A DNA stretch of 42,402 nt from an uncultured Myxococcaceae bacterium (lineage in GTDB: Bacteria; Myxococcota_A; Polyangia; Polyangiales; Ga0077539): contig CAMFHP010000069.1 of NCBI GenBank assembly GCA_945952225.1, positions 1 through 42,402 of the forward strand, in the 5' to 3' direction. Made by a program: the position numbers and the translations under genes. This document shows positions 1 through 7,515 of this stretch, in pieces; the first letter of the stretch is position 1; every line of letters starts with the position of its first letter. The notes below the pieces were generated by a model. That model searched no databases, had not been told where the DNA came from, and worked only from the letters and a program-made list of their open reading frames with translations.

Positions 1-483
1 TCTCGCGAAGGCTGCGTAGTACTGACTGGTGTCCAAGGAATTGGGTGCGATACACTCCATCGCGCGCCCGATCCCTTCGTCGGGACCTCCCTCGTGGAGT
101 CGGGCGCGCGCCCGCTGCAACGCTAGATCCATGCGGCGTACGCGAGCCAAATCCGCGACGATTCTCGCGTGTGTCTCGCAGTGTGCGATCGTCGGGATGA
201 CGTCCGTGAGATCCCCGAGGAACTGTGGACCTCCCACGGCGTTCAGCCGGTTCATCTCGCGAAGCTTCCCGGCGGTCGTCGTGACATCGATCGGTGAGGC
301 GTCGCCCTGGAGAGCTAAGAACGCCTTCCAGACGGTCGCGTGCGAGGGCTCGTGGAAGTCGTCTGCGCTGCGGATGATCGAGGCGATCCTCGGCAACGTG
401 TCGTTCTCGATCAGGACGGCGGCTAGCACCGCGCACTCCGCTGCGAGGTCAACATGATCGGGCTGTTCCGTCGGACGCTCCAT
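1..483 (-). CDS. dnaB: DnaB-type replicative helicase, N-terminal part (cut by window edge)
   Basis: Reading from an ATG at 483 towards the left edge gives 161 open codons with no stop, so the 3' part lies outside the window. The visible part matches the DnaB N-terminal domain: a VDLAAECAVLAAVL helix, then a DDFHEPSHATVWKAFLAL segment, a PIDVTTTAGKLREMNRL segment, and a PTIAHCETHARIV motif that corresponds to the usual VPTAANAEYYAKIV. The RecA-like ATPase domain would follow off-window. The start has a good ribosome site, GGGAGG six bases upstream. The gene lies 13 bp downstream of the replication-protein gene on the same strand, so this is a phage or plasmid-like replication module and probably not the host dnaB. 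The domain assignment is recognition from sequence; the mobile origin is inferred from context. Confidence 0.8.
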   Translation of the reverse strand, partial: MERPTEQPDHVDLAAECAVLAAVLIENDTLPRIASIIRSADDFHEPSHATVWKAFLALQGDASPIDVTTTAGKLREMNRLNAVGGPQFLGDLTDVIPTIAHCETHARIVADLARVRRMDLALQRARARLHEGGPDEGIGRAMECIAPNSLDTSQYYAAFAR

Positions 484-496
484 GGTGTGCCTCCCG

Positions 497-1816
497 TCAG
501 GCGACGGTCCTCGTGAAGGGGTTGAGTTTTCGCGCGTCGTCAGCCGTGGCGCGGGGGCCCGGACGTGAGACCTCGACGGCCACTCGCTCTGCGGGTTGCG
601 GTTCGCGTCGCGCGTCGTCAAACCCCGCGCATGCAGCCGCGACGGCCTCGAGCAGCATGGTGCAGGGCCGTTCACCATCAGGGCCGGGCTCGCCAGCGAG
701 AAGAGTGAGCGACATCCGGAGACGTCCACTCTTCACCGCGTGCCATGTCGGCCAGGTCTTGCTGCGATCCCGGATCGCCGCTGCGATCGCGTCGAGGCCG
801 GCATGCTCACCGAGGCGCGGCTCGCGCTCGATGGCGTCGAGCAGGCACTTCTCGATGCGGCGCTCAACCATCGGGCCGCCATCTCTCGAGAGACTGTGCG
901 GGCCCAGGCGACGGAGGAGCGCGTCGATGATCCGAGGGCTGCTGTCAGCGGTGGCACCGCGCTCGATGCTGTCGTTGGCGGCGCGATGGTTGGCGCCGAG
1001 GTTGGCTCTGGGGACGTCCTCTGTTGCGCGTGCTGCTGCCGCTGATTGGTTCGAGAATTCGTTGGAGAAAGACGTTTCAGAAACCGCGCGCGGGGTTGGC
1101 TCGGATGGCGTAGTTGGCGAGGGCGACGGTGCCAACGGCGTCACCGTTCCGGTGCCAACCTCGACCGGCATGACTCGCTTCGTCTGCGGTGCCAACCCGG
1201 CGGAGTGCTTGCCCACACACGCGTCTCGCGCAGATCCGAACTGACCTGCACGACGTCCCGCTGATCGGATCGCTTTTCGCACCTGCTCGTCGGTGAGCTC
1301 GAGTCGCGCAATGGCGCGGCGGCCCTGCGGCCCAGCGAACCACTGCTCTCTCTGCTCGGCCGAGTCGAGCCCGAGCTTGGAGAATAGCGCTGACAGCCGC
1401 TTCGCCGCCTGGCGCTCCTCCGACACTTCGCGAGTCTTGGGAGCCCTCGCGGACACCCGGTCTGGAGGGCGATTGGGCAGCGTACGGACCGTGCGGGCCG
1501 ACTTCGTGCGGGGCAGGGGTGACGGCGGTGGAGAGAACCCCGAACTCGCGAGGATGAGCCGTACCCTGTCGGCATCGAGCTGGATCAGCCCCGCCTCGAA
1601 CAGCGGCTCGAGGTACTCGACGTCCGCGTGGAAGCCGCTGCGCAGCAGTGCATCCTTGAGCGTGCTCCCGCGCGGGAGTGGGATGTACTCGCCAGCTCCT
1701 GAGCAGAGCATCGCGATGTAGTGGAGATCCGCGAGAACGGCCCGCGCCGCGAGAGGCAACGCCAGCACGCGCAGATCGACGAAGAGCGCGGCCGGCATCT
1801 CGATGCGGGGGCTCAC
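497..1816 (-). CDS. Putative replication-organiser / helicase-loader-like protein
   Basis: This protein has 439 residues and a GTG start that overlaps the stop of the upstream small ORF as GTGA. Residues 1-90 are helical with a short beta hairpin at the end (IQLDADRVRLIL), which resembles the winged-helix N-terminus of DnaD-like and phage replisome-organiser proteins. Residues 95-300 are low-complexity, Pro/Ser/Arg-rich and probably a linker. Residues 300-385 form a second helical block containing RIEKCLLDAIE and TWPTWHAVKSGRLRMSL. I do not recognise a named family with certainty. The helicase gene 13 bp downstream supports a role in helicase loading or origin recognition for the element. Base composition is less extreme than in the chromosomal genes to the right. 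Confidence 0.55.
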   Translation of the reverse strand: MSPRIEMPAALFVDLRVLALPLAARAVLADLHYIAMLCSGAGEYIPLPRGSTLKDALLRSGFHADVEYLEPLFEAGLIQLDADRVRLILASSGFSPPPSPLPRTKSARTVRTLPNRPPDRVSARAPKTREVSEERQAAKRLSALFSKLGLDSAEQREQWFAGPQGRRAIARLELTDEQVRKAIRSAGRRAGQFGSARDACVGKHSAGLAPQTKRVMPVEVGTGTVTPLAPSPSPTTPSEPTPRAVSETSFSNEFSNQSAAAARATEDVPRANLGANHRAANDSIERGATADSSPRIIDALLRRLGPHSLSRDGGPMVERRIEKCLLDAIEREPRLGEHAGLDAIAAAIRDRSKTWPTWHAVKSGRLRMSLTLLAGEPGPDGERPCTMLLEAVAAACAGFDDARREPQPAERVAVEVSRPGPRATADDARKLNPFTRTVA

Positions 1817-1953
1817 GATCCATCCTCGTCGGTCTGCGCGGCGGTGAGCCGGCGCATGAGCTCCCCCAGGACGCTGCGCGCGACGTCGAGGCGCCCGACG
1901 TCGAGCGCGTCGAGCGCGCTCCTCATGGTGCCGATCAACTCGCTCTGCGGCAC
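1813..1953 (-). CDS. Small ORF at the head of the replication module
   Basis: This is a 46-codon ORF from a GTG at 1953 to a TGA at 1815-1813, which overlaps the GTG start of the replication protein by 4 bp (GTGA). An AGGAG ribosome site lies nine bases before the GTG. The product is mostly helical (LIGTMRSALDAL, then LDVARSVLGELMRRL) with an acidic tail. It has no recognised domain. The coupling overlap and the ribosome site argue that it is translated; a role as a regulator or accessory of the replication module is a guess. Confidence 0.5.
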   Translation of the reverse strand: MPQSELIGTMRSALDALDVGRLDVARSVLGELMRRLTAAQTDEDGS

Positions 1954-1986
1954 GACGGAGGGCTCCTGCGACGTCGGCGAAAATAC

Positions 1987-2002
1987 CCTGGAGCGCTCCA
2001 GG
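1987..2002. promoter_or_regulatory. Perfect 16-bp palindrome, candidate operator
   Basis: CCTGGAGCGCTCCAGG is a perfect palindrome about 34 bp upstream of the first gene of the replication module. It is followed on the minus strand by GGGTATTTT, one of the few AT-rich stretches nearby and a possible -10. A related half-site, GGAAGCGCTGG, lies at 2014-2024. A phage-type repressor or LexA-like operator controlling the minus-strand genes is plausible. The rest of 1954-2147 shows several GGATTCC/GGAATCC copies and no gene. Confidence 0.45.
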
Positions 2003-2093
2003 CTATCGCCCCCGGAAGCGCTGGAATCGGTCAGGAATCCTCCCTCACACCCCCCGAAATCACTGCGGATTTTGACGGATTCCGAACCGCACG

Positions 2094-2122
2094 GGAGGTT
2101 CGATTCCTCTGTGCTTCCGCCA
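2094..2122 (+). other. selC: 3' fragment of tRNA-Sec (selC): probable attR of the integrated element
   Basis: The sequence reads as a tRNA 3' end: T-stem GGAGG, T-loop TTCGATT, T-stem CCTCT, an 8-nt acceptor strand GTGCTTCC, discriminator G, then CCA. The 8-bp acceptor with a 5-bp T-stem is specific to bacterial tRNA-Sec, and G73 and the G-U closing pair are as in the E. coli selC gene. No D arm or UCA anticodon arm lies upstream, so it is not an intact gene. A 3' tRNA fragment between a replication module on the left and ordinary chromosome on the right is what integration into a plus-strand selC leaves behind. The intact selC and the integrase would be expected off the left edge. The structural match is seen in sequence; integration is inferred. 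Confidence 0.7.
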
Positions 2123-2147
2123 CGCCCTCTTCCCTCGCGTCACGCGC

Positions 2148-3089
2148 TCAGAAGAACGCGCGCAACAGCAATCCCGTACGGTGCCTCCACGCGGCCTCGC
2201 TGTGGCCTCCCATCGCGTCGACGCACTGCACCACCTCGGCGTCGCGCGGAGGTTCTTCGCCGGCCCCGATGCGCGCGACCCGCATCCCGTACGTGCGTTC
2301 GAGCAGCGTGACCATCTCGGCGCCTCGAAGCGACGCGAGGGCCTCGACCACCGCGTTGTGCGGACCGCCGTCACGGCGCAGTCCCCAGTCGATCCAGAGG
2401 CGCGGGCGTCGCGTCGCGTCGGCGAGCACCGGCGATGCGCGTCGCACGAGGTCGGACGCGGCGAGTGATGGCGAGAGACGTCCGTCGTCGAGGTCGTCGA
2501 GGCCGCTGAAGAACGACGGCGAGAGACAGCCCGCGACGCCGAACACGTCGGGGTGCGACGTGGCCGTGCGAAAGGCGGCGAGGCCGCCGTGCGAGCTCCC
2601 GATGGTGGCCGTGCGTGCGTGGGATCGCGTGAGCTGCGGGTACGTCGCGCGGAGCCACGGAACCAGCGACGACGCGAGCCATGCGGCGTAGCGGTCGAGG
2701 CCTCCCCACGGGGCGCGTCCGCGGCGCCAGTCGACGTGCGTGTACTCCTCGTCGCGACGTCGCGGATGCACCGCCACCACGGCCACGGGACCGATCGCGC
2801 GCGATGCGCGGAGCCTGGCCACGGTGTTCGCGACGTCCCACGTGTCGTGCGCGACGCCGCCGGGCCAGAAGGTCGTGTCGCCGTCGTTGAACACCGCGAG
2901 CGACACGTCGCGCGCGTCGTCGTCGGGGAGCAGCACATGCACGTCGCGAGGGCCGAAGGGGTCGTCGAGGTCGAGACGGTTGAAGGTCTCGAACACGTGC
3001 CCGGCGGGGCCCTCGTGGCGCCATGCGGTGCGCCCTCCCCGATCGACCTTGCGCGCGCCCATCACCGCATCCTCCTTCGTGGCCTTCAC
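2148..3089 (-). CDS. Alpha/beta-hydrolase fold esterase (putative esterase family)
   Basis: The protein has 313 residues and no signal peptide. The nucleophile elbow is GSSHG at 164-168 with Ser166. A late GGHSEAAW (about residue 295) supplies the catalytic histidine, and WIDWG (about 240) is a candidate region for the acid residue. The order and spacing fit the Esterase D / enterochelin-esterase-like family, often annotated as a putative esterase. The GTG start overlaps the stop of the upstream M23 peptidase gene (GTGA), so the two are translationally coupled. The gene ends 26 bp from the tRNA-Sec fragment and is the first chromosomal gene right of the inferred element boundary. The substrate is unknown; a carboxylic or phosphate-ester substrate in the cytoplasm is likely. 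Confidence 0.8.
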   Translation of the reverse strand: MKATKEDAVMGARKVDRGGRTAWRHEGPAGHVFETFNRLDLDDPFGPRDVHVLLPDDDARDVSLAVFNDGDTTFWPGGVAHDTWDVANTVARLRASRAIGPVAVVAVHPRRRDEEYTHVDWRRGRAPWGGLDRYAAWLASSLVPWLRATYPQLTRSHARTATIGSSHGGLAAFRTATSHPDVFGVAGCLSPSFFSGLDDLDDGRLSPSLAASDLVRRASPVLADATRRPRLWIDWGLRRDGGPHNAVVEALASLRGAEMVTLLERTYGMRVARIGAGEEPPRDAEVVQCVDAMGGHSEAAWRHRTGLLLRAFF

Positions 3090-4045
3090 CGGGTCGGCGA
3101 CGTGCCGTGGGGGAACCAGATACCGTCGAAATCCTCGTGCGAGAAGGGCAGATCGAGGCGCGGCCTCCGCGCGTTCGAATGGGCCACGAGGGGCGGGCGC
3201 GACGCGAAGCGCGAGGGGTAGTAGTTGCGATAGAACGCCACGGCCATCGCGCGCTCGTCGGGGTCTGCGAGGCGCCCGATCGCGTCGCGCGTCGACGGAT
3301 CACGGCACGCGTCGACGGTCTCGCGCAGCGCGCGGTCGTCCCAGCGCGTGGGCTCGCAGGGCGCTTCGTCGAAGCCCTCGCGCGCAGGTGTAGGCCAGTT
3401 GCCCGTGCGCCAGAGCGCGGTCTCTCCGGGTGCCGCGAAGGGGTCGACGTACTCGCCGTCGAGCCAGACGTTGAAGTGCACGTGCGGCGCGCCCCACGGA
3501 AAGGTCGCGAGCCCGTCGAGGCCGCTGTAGCCCGAGCGCGCGATGACCTGTCCGCGCGTCACCCGATCGCCCACGCGCACGAGGGAGCGCGCGAGGTGGT
3601 TGCTCGTGGTGACGAGTCCCTCGCCGTGGTCGATGAAGATCTTGAGCCCGCCGCGGTCGAACTCCGACGACACGCGACGCACCACACCCGACGCCGCCGC
3701 GGTGACCGCCGTGCCCACGGGGATCGCGAAGTCGGTGCCGTTGTGGCTGTCGTAGGTGAGCTGCGTGCCGAGAAAATCGCGGGCGCGGGTGACGCGCACG
3801 CTCCATCCCTCTTCGGGCGGCGGGCGGTCGTGGTTCACGAGGTTGTAGATGGGCACGAGGCGACCGTGCGCGGGGCGACCGGACCAGAGCGTGAGCGCCA
3901 TGCGCGGACGCATCATGCGGAGCGAGGTGTGGTCGAAGCGGCTCGGCGGGGTGAAGGGGTCGCCGCGGAGCGCGCGCGCGGCCTCGCGGAGACGGGTGCG
4001 CAGCGGGGAGAGGCCGAACACTTCAGCGACGCGCAGGGAGCTCAT
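3086..4045 (-). CDS. M23-family metallopeptidase (LytM/peptidoglycan endopeptidase type)
   Basis: This protein has 319 residues. The M23 domain covers roughly residues 90-205. It shows the zinc ligand motif HxxxD as H101-NGT-D105 (SHNGTDFAIP), a TSNHL His150, and the HxH motif H188-V-H190 in PHVHF. The segment between them, SGVVRRVSSEFDRGG through RVTRGQVIARSG, is the typical LytM beta-sheet core. No clear signal peptide is visible, so either export is by another route or the substrate is handled intracellularly. A C-terminal extension of about 115 residues has no recognised domain. The gene is divergent from the ATP-grasp gene, and a TACCCT hexamer lies six bases before its start codon. It is coupled to the downstream esterase by a GTGA overlap. 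Confidence 0.85.
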   Translation of the reverse strand: MSSLRVAEVFGLSPLRTRLREAARALRGDPFTPPSRFDHTSLRMMRPRMALTLWSGRPAHGRLVPIYNLVNHDRPPPEEGWSVRVTRARDFLGTQLTYDSHNGTDFAIPVGTAVTAAASGVVRRVSSEFDRGGLKIFIDHGEGLVTTSNHLARSLVRVGDRVTRGQVIARSGYSGLDGLATFPWGAPHVHFNVWLDGEYVDPFAAPGETALWRTGNWPTPAREGFDEAPCEPTRWDDRALRETVDACRDPSTRDAIGRLADPDERAMAVAFYRNYYPSRFASRPPLVAHSNARRPRLDLPFSHEDFDGIWFPHGTSPTR

Positions 4046-4051
4046 CGCGCG

Positions 4052-4057
4052 AGGGTA
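4052..4057 (-). promoter_or_regulatory. Candidate -10 (TACCCT) of the M23 peptidase gene
   Basis: TACCCT ends six bases before the ATG at 4045 and no ribosome site separates them. It fits the window-wide pattern of TAnnnT/C hexamers placed 6-9 nt before start codons. Confidence 0.35.
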
Positions 4058-4112
4058 ACGGTCCCGGCGGCGGTGTCACCATCGCGTCGAACGGACGCGC
4101 GGCGAGGTGCGG

Positions 4113-4118
4113 TAGTGT
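4113..4118 (+). promoter_or_regulatory. Candidate -10 (TAGTGT) of the ATP-grasp gene
   Basis: GGTAGTGTCG lies nine bases before the ATG at 4128, with CCGTCCC between and no Shine-Dalgarno. The SDR gene at 11425 has nearly the same arrangement, which suggests a common promoter type giving leaderless mRNA. Confidence 0.4.
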
Positions 4119-4127
4119 CGCCGTCCC

Positions 4128-5375
4128 ATGGTTCACGTCGTCTTCGTCGCGCCGAAGTTTCTGGAGAACACCAACCGCTACGTGCGGGCCTTCGCGCGCC
4201 TCGATGGCGTGCGGCTCAGCGTCATCAGCGAAGACCCGCAGGAGGCCATTCCTACGGACCTCAAGGATCGCATCGCGGGGCACTACCAGGTGCGCAATCC
4301 CCTCGACGGCGCGCAGCTCACGACGGCCACGCGCGCCATCGCCGCCTCGCTCGGACGCGTCGATCGGATCACCGGCGCGCTCGAACAGCTCCAGATTCCG
4401 CTCGCGCAGGTGCGTGACGCGCTGGGCATCGAGGGCATCGACGGCGAGGTCGCCCGCAACTTCCGCGACAAGGACCGCATGAAGACCGTGCTGCGCGCGG
4501 CGGGTGTTCCCGTGGCGGCGAGCGCGCTCGTGCGGTCGTACGGCGAGCTGCGGGCCTTCGTCGAGCGCGTGGGGCTGCCCGTGATCGTGAAGCCCCAGGC
4601 GGGCCTCGGCACGCGCTCCACGTGGCGCATCGAGCGCGAGGAAGACCTCACCGCGATGCAGCGCCCGGAGGTGTGTCCGTCGGCGCATCGTCCGCTCCAG
4701 GTCGAAGAGTTCGTGCGCGCGCGGGAGCACACCTGCGAGACCGTCACCGTGCGCGGCGAGCCCGTGTGGCGCTCGGGCACGCGCTACCTCCCGACGCCGC
4801 TCGAAGTGCTTGAAACGCCGTGGATCCAGTACTGCGTGCTGCTCCCCCGCGAGGCCGACGACCCCACCTGGACGCGCTTCGCGCCCGTGAACACCGCCGC
4901 GCTCGCCGCCCTCTTCGGCCGCAGCGCGACGACCGCCGCGGGCACCGCGCTCACCCACATGGAGTGGTTCCTCCGCGACGACGGCTCGATGCTCGTGAAC
5001 GAGGTGGGCGCGCGTCCGCCGGGCGTTCACATCATGCCCCTCATGAGCCTCGCGCACGGCACCGACCTCTTCGCCGACTGGGCCGAACTCATCGCCCACG
5101 ACCGCTTCGCGCCGAAGCCCCGCGTGCGCGCGGCGGGGGCAGCGTTCTTCCGCGGGCAGGGCCACGGACGCCACGTCGTGTCGGTCACGGGCGTCGACGA
5201 GGCCGTGCGCGCCGCGGGCGATGCGCTCGTCGAGATGCGCGTGCCGAAGGTGGGCATGGCGCGCGCCGAGGGCTACGAGGGCGAGGGCTCGGCGATCGTG
5301 AGCGCGACGGACACCGACACGGTGCGCGCGACGCTGAAGCTCCTCATCGAGCGCGTGCAGGTGCGCTACGGGTGA
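4128..5375 (+). CDS. ATP-grasp domain protein (carboxylate-amine ligase-like)
   Basis: The protein has 415 residues. An N-terminal pre-ATP-grasp Rossmann region (MVHVVFVAPKFLENTNRYV) is followed by the ATP-grasp domain at about 115-330. Visible motifs are the ATP-binding lysine segment VIVKPQAGLGTRST (about 152-165), the LQVEEFV lid segment near 190, and the metal-binding VNEVGARPPG near 292. The family joins a carboxylate to an amine or thiol nucleophile through an acyl-phosphate. The closest recognisable type is the carbamoyl-phosphate-synthase-large-chain-like/PurK-like stand-alone ATP-grasp, and the substrate cannot be told. It is monocistronic in context: divergent from the M23 gene, and its last 10 bp overlap the convergent SLATT gene. 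Confidence 0.8.
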   Translation: MVHVVFVAPKFLENTNRYVRAFARLDGVRLSVISEDPQEAIPTDLKDRIAGHYQVRNPLDGAQLTTATRAIAASLGRVDRITGALEQLQIPLAQVRDALGIEGIDGEVARNFRDKDRMKTVLRAAGVPVAASALVRSYGELRAFVERVGLPVIVKPQAGLGTRSTWRIEREEDLTAMQRPEVCPSAHRPLQVEEFVRAREHTCETVTVRGEPVWRSGTRYLPTPLEVLETPWIQYCVLLPREADDPTWTRFAPVNTAALAALFGRSATTAAGTALTHMEWFLRDDGSMLVNEVGARPPGVHIMPLMSLAHGTDLFADWAELIAHDRFAPKPRVRAAGAAFFRGQGHGRHVVSVTGVDEAVRAAGDALVEMRVPKVGMARAEGYEGEGSAIVSATDTDTVRATLKLLIERVQVRYG

Positions 5376-6001
5376 GCGGGCGCCGACGCGGGCGGGTGCG
5401 ACGGCTCGCGTTCGCGCTGCACGCGGGCGAGATCCTGAAGCGCCGCGGTGCCGCTCTGAAACTCCGCGGTCCACGTGCGGGTCTCTTCGACACGGCGCGC
5501 GTCGGCGTCGCTCATGAACGCGCGGGCCAGCTTGAACAGCGGGTCGAGGTCGCGCTCATCGAGGGCCCCGTCGCGCGACACGCAGTGCTGCGCCCAGTCG
5601 AGTTCGAATTGCACCGTTCGCTGTTCGAGCACCGTGGCCGCCGACACCGAGCGGAGCCATCCCGATGACCAGCCGAAGATCCGGTCGGCGAGCTGCGCGA
5701 CGCCCGCGAGCGCGATGGCCGCGACGCCGAGCTGCGTGACGAGCAGCCTGTGTCGCTCGGGCACCGCCGCCGATGCGAGGGGCGCGGCCACGCCCACGAG
5801 CCCGAGCACGAAGCCCACGCCGCGCACGCCCACCGCGCGCCACCGCTGCCGATGCGCGCTCGCCCAGTACCACGCGCGCAGGTCACGCACGTGTCGGTCG
5901 GCGAGGTCGTAGATCGCCACGAGGCGCTCGGGCGGCGCACCCTTCACCAGGGAGCGCCAGGGAAATGTCTCTCGTCGCGACACGTCGTGCGATCCGCTCA
6001 T
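5366..6001 (-). CDS. SLATT-domain-like two-TM protein
   Basis: This protein has 211 residues. A helical lead, LVAIYDLADRHVRDLRAWYW, is followed by two closely spaced hydrophobic segments at about 58-80 and 90-110. Then comes an amphipathic FGWSSGWLRSVSAATVLEQR block and a long charged helical tail. This layout is typical of SLATT domains (SMODS and SLOG-associating two-TM effectors), which established comparative work predicts to be membrane or pore-forming effectors of nucleotide-sensing conflict systems. No SMODS cyclase or SLOG sensor is visible nearby. It is the last gene of the minus-strand signalling cluster, 42 bp after the coiled-coil/Roadblock gene, and may be an output or only a neighbour. 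A generic DUF4231-like membrane protein is the alternative. Confidence 0.6.
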   Translation of the reverse strand: MSGSHDVSRRETFPWRSLVKGAPPERLVAIYDLADRHVRDLRAWYWASAHRQRWRAVGVRGVGFVLGLVGVAAPLASAAVPERHRLLVTQLGVAAIALAGVAQLADRIFGWSSGWLRSVSAATVLEQRTVQFELDWAQHCVSRDGALDERDLDPLFKLARAFMSDADARRVEETRTWTAEFQSGTAALQDLARVQREREPSHPPASAPAHP

Positions 6002-6043
6002 GGGCGGCAGTCTCGCATCGAAGCGTCGCGCGGCGAGAGCGGA

Positions 6044-6922
6044 TCACGTCTCCAGCAGCCGTTCGAGGCGCGGCACCGTGGGGTCGAGCGCGTCGACGCC
6101 GAGGGCCGTTCCGTGCCCCACCGCGGTGAGCAGAAAGCGCTCGCCGCGCGCGCGCAGCACCCGGTGGACGAGCGTGCGGTGCTCGGCGTCGTGCACGAGC
6201 ATCGCGCGCGGTTCGGGCGCGCCCGCGGCGGTCACCCGGTCGGCCATCGTGAGCAGCATCGACGCGACGCCCGCCACCGCGTCGACCTCGCGCGCCTCGA
6301 CGCTCGCGGCCACCGGGAGCCCCACGTCGTCGCTGAGCACCACGGACTCGAAGCCTCCGCGCTTCGCGATCGCATCGAGGAGTCGGGGGAGTTCTCCGCG
6401 TGAAGCGCCCGCGCCGTCGAGCCCTGCGAGGGCCTCGTCGAGGCGCGCGCGTCCGAGGAGCGGCGCGAGCATCCGTCGCACCTCGTCGATGGATCCGTTC
6501 GTGCGCGTGGGCTCCTTCGGCGCGCGGGCCAGGGCCTCGGTCGCGCGGGAGAGCGCGCCGCGCAGCTCCGACGTCTCGGCGCGCGCTTCGGCGAGGGCGT
6601 CGCGGTCGCGCGTGTGGTCGCTCCGCAGCCGCGCGATCTCGTCGCGTGCGCGCAGCAGTTCCGTCGTGAGGTGGTCGCGCTCGGCCCGCACGGCCTCTGC
6701 GCGGGTGTGCAGCTCGTCGAGCGCGCGCAGGGCCTCGTCGTGAACGCTCGCATCGACCGTCGGCGTCGCGGGCGCCGTCGCTGCGAGGAGCCTCGCTTCG
6801 AGCCGCGTGACCTCACCGCGCAACGCCTCCCTCGCCCGCACACCACGGCGCGCACCGACGACATAGCCCGCCGCCGCTGATGCGCCCGATGCGAGCCACG
6901 ACACCGCCAACGCCCACACCAT
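6044..6922 (-). CDS. Membrane-anchored coiled-coil protein with C-terminal Roadblock/LC7-like domain
   Basis: This protein has 292 residues. The ATG at 6922 is chosen because it overlaps the stop of the OmpA-like gene (TGATG); a longer reading frame upstream only duplicates that gene in another frame. An N-terminal TM helix (residues 2-24, MVWALAVSWLASGASAAAGY) precedes a coiled coil at about 30-150, rich in EALRALDELHTRAEAV-type heptads. The C-terminal 120 residues carry a Roadblock/LC7-like fold: ESVVLSDDVGLPVAAS, then a helix AVAGVASMLLTMADRV, then AMLVHDAEHRTLVHRV and FLLTAVGHG. Such domains bind small GTPases or dimerise in MglB-like proteins. The second, typical Roadblock gene at 9318 is a likely partner. 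Confidence 0.7.
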   Translation of the reverse strand: MVWALAVSWLASGASAAAGYVVGARRGVRAREALRGEVTRLEARLLAATAPATPTVDASVHDEALRALDELHTRAEAVRAERDHLTTELLRARDEIARLRSDHTRDRDALAEARAETSELRGALSRATEALARAPKEPTRTNGSIDEVRRMLAPLLGRARLDEALAGLDGAGASRGELPRLLDAIAKRGGFESVVLSDDVGLPVAASVEAREVDAVAGVASMLLTMADRVTAAGAPEPRAMLVHDAEHRTLVHRVLRARGERFLLTAVGHGTALGVDALDPTVPRLERLLET

Positions 6923-7515
6923 CACGGCTCCACCTCCACCCAGTCGCCGCCGCAGACGTTGGCGACGCGCACCACCACCCGGCGGTTGTGCGCCTCGTCG
7001 TCGACGTCGCTCGGCAGCCATGCGCCGAAGGCCCGCGTCTGCACACGTCCGCGCTCGACGCCCGCCCGCAGCAGCACCGCGGCCACGGCCCGCGCGCGCG
7101 CCTGGCTCATGCGCAGGTTGGCCTCGTCCGATCCCCATCCGTCGGCGTGTCCTTCGACCACGAGCGTCGACTCCGCGTGCGTGCGCGCCCATGCCGCCAT
7201 CGTGCGCAGCGGTGTATACGCGCTGTCGGGCGGCAGCGGGTTCGAGCGATCGAAGCGCACCGACACGCGCGGCGCACACTCGACCACGGCCCGCGCTTCG
7301 AAGCGCATCACCGCGCCGTCATTCGGCGGTGTCACCGACGGCGCGATCGGCTCGTCCCGCGCGATGGGTGCGACGATCCGGTGGGCGGTCTTACCCGGGG
7401 CGCGCGTCGTCCATGCGTGCGACGAGAGCGCGGTGAGCGAGAGCGACAGCGCGACGAGCGTGGCCACGACCGCCGTGGGTGCGCGCTCGCCTGCGACGAC
7501 GTGCTGCGCGCTCAC
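6922..7515 (-). CDS. OmpA-like peptidoglycan-binding protein
   Basis: This protein has 197 residues and a GTG start at 7515 that overlaps the stop of the response-regulator gene (GTGA). One N-terminal hydrophobic segment (about residues 12-32, VVATLVALSLSLTALSSHA) acts as a signal anchor or signal peptide. The C-terminal OmpA/MotB-like domain (about 85-190) shows VRFDRSN, TLVVEGHADGWGSDEANLRM, SQARARAVAAVLLRAGV, and the closing NRRVVVRV. The NRR arginines and the aspartate in GHAD are the residues that normally contact diaminopimelate. It probably tethers the signalling complex to the cell wall. Its position inside a signalling operon, with no outer-membrane barrel, suggests a MotB/Pal-like anchoring role. 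It is also coupled to the downstream Roadblock gene. Confidence 0.8.
   Translation of the reverse strand: MSAQHVVAGERAPTAVVATLVALSLSLTALSSHAWTTRAPGKTAHRIVAPIARDEPIAPSVTPPNDGAVMRFEARAVVECAPRVSVRFDRSNPLPPDSAYTPLRTMAAWARTHAESTLVVEGHADGWGSDEANLRMSQARARAVAAVLLRAGVERGRVQTRAFGAWLPSDVDDEAHNRRVVVRVANVCGGDWVEVEP

Noticed and set aside
29-457. A 142-residue plus-strand ORF
   Set aside because: It lies opposite the DnaB N-terminal domain, which has clear family motifs and a ribosome site; the plus-strand product has low-complexity composition and no domain.
2014-2122. A complete tRNA-Sec, since GGAAGCGC at 2014-2021 can pair with the 8-nt acceptor strand at 2111-2118
   Set aside because: The sequence between has no D arm and no anticodon arm with a TCA anticodon, and it is longer than expected. 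The pairing 5' strand is also part of a repeated operator-like half-site.
4023-5474. A 483-residue minus-strand ORF
   Set aside because: It is antisense to the ATP-grasp gene and is rich in His/Arg/Ala with no motif.
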